This document shows, piece by piece, positions 8,088 through 14,905 of a stretch of 20,940 nucleotides of DNA. The notes under the pieces were generated by a model. That model made no database searches. It saw only the letters and a list, made by a program, of their open reading frames with translations, and had not been told where the DNA came from. Position numbers and translations under genes: made by a program. The first letter of the stretch is position 1, and the number at the start of each line of letters is the position of its first letter. The stretch comes from Paracoccaceae bacterium (GTDB taxonomy: Bacteria; Pseudomonadota; Alphaproteobacteria; Rhodobacterales; Rhodobacteraceae). The stretch covers positions 1 to 20,940 of the forward strand of contig JAHRVZ010000113.1 in NCBI GenBank assembly GCA_019090405.1. The letters run 5' to 3'.

Positions 8088-9309
8088 GACTGGCCTCGCG
8101 CATATCCAGAATGTCCTGCACCTGATCGACAAGCTGATCGGTCAGATGCGCGCTTTCGGTGACCACTTCCCATCCTGCCAACGCCATCGTTGCCGAATGA
8201 TCCGGTGCAATCAGTTGAACCACGGCTGATCCCAGGCCATCGGCATCCCGAACCGTGCGCGCGGCCCCGACTGCCGCAAGACGCGAATAGGCAGGAAGAT
8301 GGTCGTCAACATACGGTCCATAAAGAATTGCCGACCCAAGGGCCACAGCTTCGAATGGGCCGCGCCCGGCTGATCCCGGAGTAAGTGAACTTGCCATGAA
8401 AGTCAGCGGAGCAGCGCGAAACCAAAGCCCCAAGTCATCCGGTGCGCGGGCGATTGTGACCTGAATGTTATCTTCGATGACATATCCTGGCTGCCAATCG
8501 CAATAGCGCAGGCCAGAGGTGCCTAAGGTCGACTCTAGTCGTGCATAGTCGCTGATGTCGGACAGTATCACGACCAATAGCAAACGATGCGAAAACCGAA
8601 TCGCAATTCGGTGCGCTTTGATGACCGCGTCGATTTCAGAGGCCTGAACATACGCAGCCAGCCAAACCGGTTGTCCAGCAAGGGATTGGGTCACTAATGA
8701 TAGTGCATGTTCATCACACGGCTTTGGTGCGGCCCCATCGCTGAGACGCGTTGAAATAGAGATATTCTTAGCCGGAATTCCGTAGTTTTGAAGCAGCTTG
8801 GCAGCCGCCGCACCATTGGTTGTGATGGATTGAAAACACATCAGGCTGGAGCGGGTCAATTCACGAAACCAACGGTGCTGACGTGACTGAAACTCATTGG
8901 TTTCGGCGTCCAGCAGGATCATTGGAATATTTTGTGCAGCCGCCGTACAGATCAGGTTCGGAAACAAATGCCCACCGGTCCACAGCCCCGCATCCGGTTG
9001 CCAATGAGCCAGAAACCGCGCCACGCTATCAGGGTGGTCTGAAACCAGCGGGTAAATCCAGTTGGCGCCATCGGGCAGGCGCTGTGGCGGCGTAAACAGA
9101 TCGGGGTCCGTTGTCAGCAACAGGTTTAAACCCGGCCGCTGAGATTTCAGTCGCGCGCCCAAATCACACAATGCGGACAGGCGCGTTTCTGAGGTGACAT
9201 GTGCCCAGATCAATTCGCCAGGAGGGCGCAAAGCAAATGAAGTGGTAGCAGACTGACCCTTACGCCGGGACAAAGCCCGGTAGGCTGCAAGGCTCAGATT
9301 GCGGTTCAC
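8074..9309 (-). CDS. waaA: 3-deoxy-D-manno-octulosonic acid (Kdo) transferase, divergent
   Basis: WaaA/KdtA adds Kdo from CMP-Kdo to lipid A precursor. The 411-residue length and two-lobed GT-B layout fit: an N-terminal domain with PDAGLWTGGHLFPNLI and a C-terminal nucleotide-binding part ending in SAGRGPFEAVALGSAILYGP, the equivalent of the family's GG.NPLEPA..G.P...GP. Position between DUF4170 and lpxK supports the call. Two oddities: the usual hydrophobic N-terminal anchor is absent, and the catalytic loop reads HVTSETR (37-43), so the position of the family's conserved Glu (H-x-x-S-x-G-E) is Arg43, with a Glu two residues earlier. The start is GTG 9309, three bases after the DUF4170 stop, with only a weak ribosome-binding site; coupling is likely. 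Specific sugar number transferred cannot be read from sequence. Confidence 0.87.
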   Translation of the reverse strand: MNRNLSLAAYRALSRRKGQSATTSFALRPPGELIWAHVTSETRLSALCDLGARLKSQRPGLNLLLTTDPDLFTPPQRLPDGANWIYPLVSDHPDSVARFLAHWQPDAGLWTGGHLFPNLICTAAAQNIPMILLDAETNEFQSRQHRWFRELTRSSLMCFQSITTNGAAAAKLLQNYGIPAKNISISTRLSDGAAPKPCDEHALSLVTQSLAGQPVWLAAYVQASEIDAVIKAHRIAIRFSHRLLLVVILSDISDYARLESTLGTSGLRYCDWQPGYVIEDNIQVTIARAPDDLGLWFRAAPLTFMASSLTPGSAGRGPFEAVALGSAILYGPYVDDHLPAYSRLAAVGAARTVRDADGLGSAVVQLIAPDHSATMALAGWEVVTESAHLTDQLVDQVQDILDMREASHARP

Positions 9310-9312
9310 TGG

Positions 9313-9555
9313 TCAGCCTAACTCTTCGGTTGAGGATGCTTCGGCTTCTTCGTCACGCAAACGGTGGATGTGGGCAATGAAATATCGCATATGAGCGTTG
9401 TCGACAGTGCGCTGGGCGTTGGATTTCCAGGATTCAAAGGCGCTTTGATAATCGGGGAACATGCCGACGATATGAATATCGTTCACGTCTTTGAACGTAT
9501 TTTTGGACGGATCAATTAGTTCACCGCCAAAGACAAGGTGTAAACGTTGGGCCAT
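9313..9555 (-). CDS. Small DUF4170 protein of unknown function
   Basis: The 80-residue protein fits DUF4170, a small family found in alphaproteobacteria: LHLVFGGELIDPS, IHIVGMFPDYQSAFESWK, AQRTVDNAHMRYFIAHIHRL. It has no signal peptide or membrane segment and an acidic C-terminal tail (DEEAEASSTEE). The fold looks like a small alpha/beta protein. ATG 9555 has AAGGAC upstream at good spacing. The stop is three bases before waaA, and lpxK follows, so the context points to lipid A/Kdo synthesis or its control, which is inference. Function is not known to me. Confidence 0.9.
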   Translation of the reverse strand: MAQRLHLVFGGELIDPSKNTFKDVNDIHIVGMFPDYQSAFESWKSNAQRTVDNAHMRYFIAHIHRLRDEEAEASSTEELG

Positions 9556-9628
9556 ATTTGGCGTCCTTTCGGATAGGTTATTGCTGGCAAATCTCGCTAT
9601 CAGAGAATTGCGCCATTAAAGTCGGTGG

Positions 9629-10408
9629 TCAAGCCGGACGAAGTGCCGACAGGATCTGCCTATGCACTGCTTGTCCACCGGCAACAACACCATTCACCTT
9701 TGGATGCGGGTTGTTAAATTGCAGCGCTTTGCCAGTTTTGTCAGTACAAATCGCGCCCGCTTCGCGCAGGATCAGATCACCTGCGGCGATGTCCCACTCC
9801 CAACAAGGATGCAGCGTGATCATGCCGTCAAACCGGCCTTGCGCGACAAGGGCCATGCGATAGGCCAGCGAAGGGCGATGCGACCGCTTGAATTCGGGCA
9901 CGTTCCCAGACCAGTGTTCCGGATCCAGATTGTGCCGGGTTGCCAGAATTTCAGCGTCATTCAACAAAGTCTTATTCGATGGGTGGATTGGTTTCCCATT
10001 TAGAAATGCACCATGTCCGGCCACGGCGGTAAACATCATGTCGCGCATAGGCAGATAAACCACCGCAGCGATTGCCCTGCCCTGTTCTGCGACGGCAAAG
10101 GAATGGGCCCATGTGTTGGTGCCGGCGATAAAGCTGCGCGTGCCGTCGATCGGATCAAGAATGAACACCCGATCCTTAGACAAACGATTGGCGTTGTCCT
10201 CGGTTTCTTCGGAAAGCCAGCCATAGTCGGGGCGCGCTTTGGGCAGACGATCTTCGAGCATGGCATTGACCGCAAGATCGGCCTCGGTCACTGGCCCGGC
10301 TCCGTCGGCTTTGTCCCAACTTTGCGCGGTTGGACCGCTGAACCCGGTGGCGATGCGCCCGGCTTCCTGTGCGGCGTCGATCAACAGGGCAAGATCATGC
10401 TCCGGCAA
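9629..10408 (-). CDS. cysQ: CysQ-like 3'(2'),5'-bisphosphate nucleotidase / inositol monophosphatase family
   Basis: This is a magnesium-dependent, lithium-sensitive-type phosphatase. Metal ligands are visible: VTEAD (40-44), SEE (66-68), DPIDGTRSF (85-93) and WEWDIAAG (203-210). Length (259) is normal. CysQ removes the 3'-phosphate from PAP made in sulfate assimilation; inositol-1-phosphatase activity is the main alternative, and sequence alone does not separate them. The start is TTG 10408: an in-frame TGA lies two codons upstream, the next Met is deep in the fold, and AGGGA sits about seven bases before. The start region overlaps the pmbA 3' end by 14 bases. DUF4170 follows after 73 bases. 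Confidence 0.93.
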   Translation of the reverse strand: MPEHDLALLIDAAQEAGRIATGFSGPTAQSWDKADGAGPVTEADLAVNAMLEDRLPKARPDYGWLSEETEDNANRLSKDRVFILDPIDGTRSFIAGTNTWAHSFAVAEQGRAIAAVVYLPMRDMMFTAVAGHGAFLNGKPIHPSNKTLLNDAEILATRHNLDPEHWSGNVPEFKRSHRPSLAYRMALVAQGRFDGMITLHPCWEWDIAAGDLILREAGAICTDKTGKALQFNNPHPKVNGVVAGGQAVHRQILSALRPA

Positions 10409-11741
10409 GGGTCATCCCTTCGACCAATAGCGACGGCACCACCCGCGACAGATGCGTGCGGGCGTCATTGGCGGGGACAATCCGACGCAACATATCGCGC
10501 AGATTGCCGGCGATTGTACATTCATTGACCGGGCCTGTGATTTCGCCGTTTTCAACCCAGAACCCCGATGCTCCACGGGAATAATCGCCAGTGGTCGGGT
10601 TGATGGTGCTGCCAATCATTGATGTGACCAACAGACCGGTGCCCATATCTGCGATAAGATCGGCTCGGCTGCGGTTTCCCTGTGTCAAAGACAAATTCCA
10701 GTTGGCGGGTGATGGCGGCGATGATGGCCCCCGCACGGCGTTTGCCGTTGAAACCATATCTAATTGTCGGGCGCTGGCCAGATCCAATGTCCATCCGGTC
10801 AGAATACCGTTTTCAACAACAGCACGGCGTTGTGTTGGCAGGCCTTCGGCGTCAAATGGGCGCGATCCGGCAACGCGGGGGCGAAACGGGTCTTCGATCA
10901 ATGACAGATCGTCAGGCAACACCGCCTCGCCCAAAGCACCCTGCAGCCACGACGACCCGCGCGCGATGGAACTGCCGTTGCTGGCAGCAAGCAGGTGGCC
11001 AATCAGGGACGACGAAATACGTTCGTCAAACAGCACGGGAAAACTGCCAGTGGTGGGTTTATGCGCATTCAGACGTTCCACCGCGCGTTTGCCAGCACTA
11101 GCGCCGATATCAGTTGCGCTGCGCAGATCGTTTTGGAAACTGCGCATGTCACCGTCATAGTCGCGCTCCATTCCGGTGCCAGTTCCGGCAATAGCAACGC
11201 AGGAAATTGACCGGCTGGTTCGCGCGTATCCGGCAGAAAACCCGTTGGTTGCGGACATATGAAATTTCTGAGCACCATAGGCAGCCCCCGCCGACTGGAC
11301 CTGCGTGACGCCAGTAACGGCCAAACCTGCGGCTTCGGCTTCGGCTGCGCTGTTTTGCAGGGCTTCGGGCGCAGGTTCATCGGATGGGTCACAAAGTTCA
11401 AGCGCCTCAACATCCCAACCCCGGGCCAACTGGTCAGGATCGGCCAGTCCGACATAGGGGTCTTCGGGGGCTTCGGCGGCCATGGCAACGGCGCGCTCAG
11501 CCATCGCTGTCATGGTGGCGGCACTGGTGTCAGAGGCCGAGACAATTGCCTGACGCTGGCCCAGCAAAACCCGCAAACCAATGTCAGTGCCTTCGGACCG
11601 TTCAGCCTGTTCCAGCTTACCCTCGCGGACATCTATGGAAATTGATGTGCCTTGCGCCACGATGGTATCGGCGGTGTCTGCCCCGGCTTTGCGGGCGGCA
11701 TCAAGCAAGGCATGGCTAATATCTGCAAGAGACTGTGTCAT
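10395..11741 (-). CDS. pmbA: PmbA/TldE, metalloprotease subunit family U62
   Basis: The 448-residue protein is a TldD/PmbA family member: N-terminal VREGKLEQAERSEGTDIGLRV region, central GTGTGMERDYD, and the C-terminal block GSTINPTTGDYSRGASGFWV with the NECTIAGNL strand (within 377-414). It has no HExxxH motif, which marks it as the PmbA/TldE partner and not the catalytic TldD. In E. coli the TldD/E pair trims peptides such as microcin B17 precursor and degrades CcdA; no TldD or peptide substrate gene is here. ATG 11741 has AAAGG six bases upstream. It is the first gene of a run continuing into cysQ by a 14-base overlap. The gap upstream holds a strong hairpin belonging to the previous gene. 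Confidence 0.95.
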   Translation of the reverse strand: MTQSLADISHALLDAARKAGADTADTIVAQGTSISIDVREGKLEQAERSEGTDIGLRVLLGQRQAIVSASDTSAATMTAMAERAVAMAAEAPEDPYVGLADPDQLARGWDVEALELCDPSDEPAPEALQNSAAEAEAAGLAVTGVTQVQSAGAAYGAQKFHMSATNGFSAGYARTSRSISCVAIAGTGTGMERDYDGDMRSFQNDLRSATDIGASAGKRAVERLNAHKPTTGSFPVLFDERISSSLIGHLLAASNGSSIARGSSWLQGALGEAVLPDDLSLIEDPFRPRVAGSRPFDAEGLPTQRRAVVENGILTGWTLDLASARQLDMVSTANAVRGPSSPPSPANWNLSLTQGNRSRADLIADMGTGLLVTSMIGSTINPTTGDYSRGASGFWVENGEITGPVNECTIAGNLRDMLRRIVPANDARTHLSRVVPSLLVEGMTLAGA

Positions 11742-11810
11742 TGGTACCTTTCAGTATGCGTTTGGAACTGAGGTATCGCGCGGTTTAATCACCCGCAAGG
11801 CCTGCACGCG

Positions 11811-11839
11811 AAAGAGGGCCGTCCTTTGCGGCCCTCTTT
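11811..11839. terminator. Strong stem-loop after the DUF2125 gene
   Basis: AAAGAGGGCCG (11811-11821) pairs perfectly with CGGCCCTCTTT (11829-11839) around a seven-base loop. It lies 37 bases past the DUF2125 stop and before pmbA, both read leftward. Read leftward the T residues fall inside the stem end (CTCTTT), not in a long tail; read rightward a TATATTTT tail follows. The most likely role is ending DUF2125 transcription. Confidence 0.7.
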
Positions 11840-11875
11840 CTATATTTTGATCCCGTTTGGTTGCGGGAAATTTGG

Positions 11876-13402
11876 CTATTTGATCCGCTGCCCATTGGCC
11901 AGAATTTGGCCGTCTGGTGTCATCTCGATGTTTGAGATCAGCGTGTCATCGCCTTCACCGGCAACGGCCAGCATTCCCATGCCCATCCGCGCGCCCATGA
12001 CTTCCTGTTCACCAATCAGACCCATGGCCGCCAGCTTGTCCATAAGGCCATTGACCCCGACCAATTTCAGGCCAAGCGTTCCGGATGGAGCAGGCAAGCC
12101 ACCATAAGTCGCCAGATCATTGTTATCAAAGGTGAAATCACCAGATCCAGACAATTCTGCCCCGGCGGCGGAAACCAGCAGGTTGTTCAACGTCACAGCA
12201 TGAAGTTCAGCAGGAGGGGTTTTGGCAGACATCATGATCTCTTCGATATTGGGATCAAACATATCAACAAGAACCCGTACCTTACCCTTAAGATCAACCA
12301 GTATGGTCGCCGGATCGCGTGGCAACGCCCCTGATGGGTCAAAAATGCCCCACAGCATATCCGCCATGGTAAAATCCTGCAGGGTCAGCATTGCAGAAAA
12401 ATCCTGAAGATCCTGTGTATCACCTAAAGGCAGGTTTAGTTTCAGACCATATTTGGCAACATCAAACGAAACCGGCAATGGCAGTTGGTTGGATAGGACG
12501 GCCGTGGTCATCCCATTTATGCTGAAATCATAAGTCAGGTTGGTTTTGTCCATTGCGACATCAAAACTGCCGCCCTGAGAAGATCCGTCAGCCGAAAATT
12601 CTTCGCCGTCTCCGGTACCGTTAATCGTATATGAACCGGGTCCGAAACTAAACACACCGCCAAAGGTCATGCCTTTGTTCAGCATGGCCCGTATATCCGA
12701 ACTGTCGGTTGTTTCCGGGATGGTGAAATTGCTTTCCGAGGACAGGTTTTCTGATGTCCCGGATATGTGGAACGCCCCATCACTGTCAGGGTCGTTTACA
12801 GAAACTTCATAGTTAAGCCCGGCAGCGGTCATGGTTGCGCTGTTCGTCCTTGTTGTGCCTGATGTCATCTTGGTTTTACCCGAGATGTCATTCAGATTGA
12901 AAAACGCCTTTGCCATTCCCTCAGGCATCTTGTTGCCGTCAACTTCGATCGAGGCGAGCGAAATTTCCAGACTTTTGGCCGAGTAATCATATGTCATATC
13001 GCTGGGGTCACCGGACACGATCATTGCCAGCCCGTTTTGCGCGTAGTTCAGGTTGATTTCGACGTTTTCATCATCTTTGGCATCGACTTCGATCGTCATA
13101 ACCTGCGAGTCGGGGACAGTGATATTGACGGTTCCATCGCCATTTTCGATCAATGATACTTCGATGGTTGTGATCGAAATGGTTACGTCTTCGTCAGGGA
13201 TTTTGATGGTATAAACCATATCACTGATTTTAAGTGTATTCCCGGACATTGATTCAGTCCCGGAAATTTCATACCCCATATCAGTGATATAGCCCTGCCA
13301 ATCAGACCAAACATCTTTTGCTGTCAAATCAGCCAATGCGCTTTGCGATGAAAATGCTAAAATTAGCGCAGCGCAACCGCCACGCATAAGAGGAACAGAC
13401 AT
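11876..13402 (-). CDS. Exported DUF2125 protein
   Basis: The 508-residue protein has a clear signal peptide (MSVPLMRGG then a hydrophobic core, cleavage near ALA-D at 24-25) and no later membrane segment. The mature part is rich in Ser, Thr, Asp and beta-type repeats (TVNITVPDSQVMTIEVDAKD, DISGKTKMTSGTT), with almost no cysteine, as expected for a large beta-structured periplasmic or outer-envelope protein. It fits the DUF2125 family of Rhodobacterales, whose role I do not know. ATG 13402 has GGAAGG about eight bases upstream. It stands alone: a hairpin follows and the neighbour upstream is divergent. A C-terminal region (LSGSGDFTFDNNDLATYGG) resembles AsmA-like lipid-transfer repeats only loosely, so I make no claim. 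Confidence 0.9.
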   Translation of the reverse strand: MSVPLMRGGCAALILAFSSQSALADLTAKDVWSDWQGYITDMGYEISGTESMSGNTLKISDMVYTIKIPDEDVTISITTIEVSLIENGDGTVNITVPDSQVMTIEVDAKDDENVEINLNYAQNGLAMIVSGDPSDMTYDYSAKSLEISLASIEVDGNKMPEGMAKAFFNLNDISGKTKMTSGTTRTNSATMTAAGLNYEVSVNDPDSDGAFHISGTSENLSSESNFTIPETTDSSDIRAMLNKGMTFGGVFSFGPGSYTINGTGDGEEFSADGSSQGGSFDVAMDKTNLTYDFSINGMTTAVLSNQLPLPVSFDVAKYGLKLNLPLGDTQDLQDFSAMLTLQDFTMADMLWGIFDPSGALPRDPATILVDLKGKVRVLVDMFDPNIEEIMMSAKTPPAELHAVTLNNLLVSAAGAELSGSGDFTFDNNDLATYGGLPAPSGTLGLKLVGVNGLMDKLAAMGLIGEQEVMGARMGMGMLAVAGEGDDTLISNIEMTPDGQILANGQRIK

Positions 13403-13433
13403 TTGAAAAACCTTCCCATTAAATTACCGCGCT

Positions 13434-13462
13434 ATCGTCATACCTAAGTGCGTCATCGTCAA
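13434..13462 (-). promoter_or_regulatory. Candidate promoter for the DUF2125 gene
   Basis: Read on the minus strand, TTGACG (13457-13462) is a good -35. The partner is weak: GACGAT at 13434-13439 gives 17-base spacing, or TATGAC at 13437-13442 gives 14. The location, 30-60 bases before the start codon, fits. Confidence 0.3.
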
Positions 13463-13503
13463 GGGGGAAGGGACTGGACGCTTTCCCATGCGCGCATTAC
13501 CAC

Positions 13504-13521
13504 AGGCTTAAATAGGCTTAA
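13504..13521 (+). repeat. Tandem direct repeat AGGCTTAA upstream of the SDR operon
   Basis: AGGCTTAA occurs at 13504-13511 and 13514-13521, one helical turn apart, directly before the ribosome-binding site GAAGG (13524-13528) of the SDR gene. It could be a protein-binding site or chance. Confidence 0.4.
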
Positions 13522-13535
13522 TTGAAGGCAAACAC

Positions 13536-14285
13536 ATGGATATGATCGGAAGAACCGTTCTGATAACCGGAGCGAGTCGTGGAATTGGCGCAGAAGCAGC
13601 GCGTGTTTTTGCAGCAAACGGTGCCAATGTCGCATTGTTTGCCCGAAGCCGCGAAAGCCTGCACACCCTTGCGGCCGAGCTAGGAATCAGCGCGCTGGCC
13701 ATCGCCGGAGACGTGTCTAAATATGGCGATGTTCAAGCCGCAGTTCAGGCCTGTGTGGATACATTCGGCGGCTTGGACGTTTTGATTGGCAATGCTGGTG
13801 CAATTGAACCCATTTCGCGCATGGCGACTGCTGATCCTGACGGCTGGGGTCAGGCCATTGATGTTAACCTCAAAGGTATTTTCTATGGTATGCGCGCGGC
13901 TTTGCCGGTGATGCAAAAGGCTGGTGGGGGCACAATTCTGACCGTCAGTTCAGGTGCTGCGCATGGCCCGGTTGAAGGTTGGAGCCATTATTGTTCGTCA
14001 AAGGCGGGGGCGGCGATGTTGACTGATTGCCTGCACCGCGAAGAAGGCGAAAGCGGTATTCGTGCAATGGGTCTGTCGCCGGGAACAGTTGCGACGCAGA
14101 TGCAGCGCGAAATCAAGGCGTCTGGTATTAACCCAATAAGCGAAATGGCCTGGGAAGATCATATTCCGGCTGACTGGCCGGCACGCGCACTGCTGTGGAT
14201 GTGTTCGCCGGATGCGGATGAATTTATAGGAAGCGAGATTAGTTTGCGCGATGAAACCATTCGGAACCGGGTTGGCCTGATATGA
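13536..14285 (+). CDS. SDR-family NAD(P)-dependent oxidoreductase
   Basis: This is a classical short-chain dehydrogenase/reductase of 249 residues. It has the cofactor motif TGASRGIG (11-18), DV at 59-60, NAG (86-88), and the catalytic set N111, S139, Y152 and K156 (YCSSK). Arg31-adjacent residues after the second strand (FARSRE) suggest NADP preference, which is inference. Substrate is unknown. ATG 13536 has GAAGG seven bases upstream. Its TGA overlaps the next gene's ATG in ATGA, so it is translationally coupled to the crotonase-fold protein. The C-terminus (FIGSEISLRDETIRNRVGLI) is typical for the family. Confidence 0.95.
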   Translation: MDMIGRTVLITGASRGIGAEAARVFAANGANVALFARSRESLHTLAAELGISALAIAGDVSKYGDVQAAVQACVDTFGGLDVLIGNAGAIEPISRMATADPDGWGQAIDVNLKGIFYGMRAALPVMQKAGGGTILTVSSGAAHGPVEGWSHYCSSKAGAAMLTDCLHREEGESGIRAMGLSPGTVATQMQREIKASGINPISEMAWEDHIPADWPARALLWMCSPDADEFIGSEISLRDETIRNRVGLI

Positions 14286-14905
14286 TTGAACTGACAAAAC
14301 AGGATGCTTTGTGGATCGCGACGATTAACCGTCCGGAAAAGGCCAATTCAATTAAGCGCTCGATGCTGGTTGAACTGGTCGAGATCATGGAAAGCGCAAC
14401 ACAGGCGCGGGCGCTGATCCTGACGGGTACTGGCAGGGTGTTTAGCGCCGGGGCCGATCTGAACGAGGTGCAAAACGAAGGGTTGGCCACCTCTGATCTG
14501 TGGGAACGACTGTCTGCTGCTATTGCTAATTTGCCCGGCCTGACCATCGCGGCGCTGAACGGTACTTTAGCGGGTGGGGCTAACGGCATGGCGCTGGCGT
14601 GTGATTTGCGCATTGCGGTGCCGACTGCAAATTTCTTTTATCCGGTGATGAAGCTGGGGCATTTGCCACAACCCTCTGATCTGAAACGCATGGCAAAACT
14701 GATCGGCCCGGCACGAACCAAACTGATGTTGATGGGCGGCCAAAAATTGACAGCGGACGAGGCCTATCAGTTTGGCCTGATTGACCGCATTGTTCCGTCC
14801 AATGATCTGATGCGCGTGGCGACTGATCTGACAGAACACGTTTGCGCCGCAGACCCGAAAATCGCCACTGAAATTGCGCGTTTGTGTGATGGCGACAGGA
14901 CATGA
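14282..14905 (+). CDS. Enoyl-CoA hydratase/isomerase (crotonase) superfamily protein, catalytic Glu residues absent
   Basis: The 207-residue protein has the crotonase fold signatures: INRPEKANSI, the oxyanion-hole loop FSAGADL (54-60) and the second loop GGANGMALACDL (98-109). It is shorter than the usual 255-265 because the C-terminal trimerisation helices are reduced. By alignment from memory, the two acid/base glutamates of rat crotonase (E144 in GGGCE, E164 in PE) correspond to G102 and V122 here (GGANG; YPVMKLG). CoA-thioester binding is therefore likely, but ordinary hydration is doubtful; isomerase, hydrolase or another activity is possible. The start ATG overlaps the SDR stop, and its own stop overlaps the next ATG, both as ATGA. 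Confidence 0.92.
   Translation: MIELTKQDALWIATINRPEKANSIKRSMLVELVEIMESATQARALILTGTGRVFSAGADLNEVQNEGLATSDLWERLSAAIANLPGLTIAALNGTLAGGANGMALACDLRIAVPTANFFYPVMKLGHLPQPSDLKRMAKLIGPARTKLMLMGGQKLTADEAYQFGLIDRIVPSNDLMRVATDLTEHVCAADPKIATEIARLCDGDRT

Noticed and set aside
10013..10528. Open frame of 171 codons on the plus strand over cysQ and pmbA
   Set aside because: It covers the reverse complement of two well-supported genes and has no ribosome-binding site or domain.
13508..13521. TTAA-N6-TTAA upstream of the SDR gene as a CtrA binding site
   Set aside because: The CtrA consensus needs seven bases between half-sites and usually TTAAC; here spacing is six and the second half reads TTAAT.
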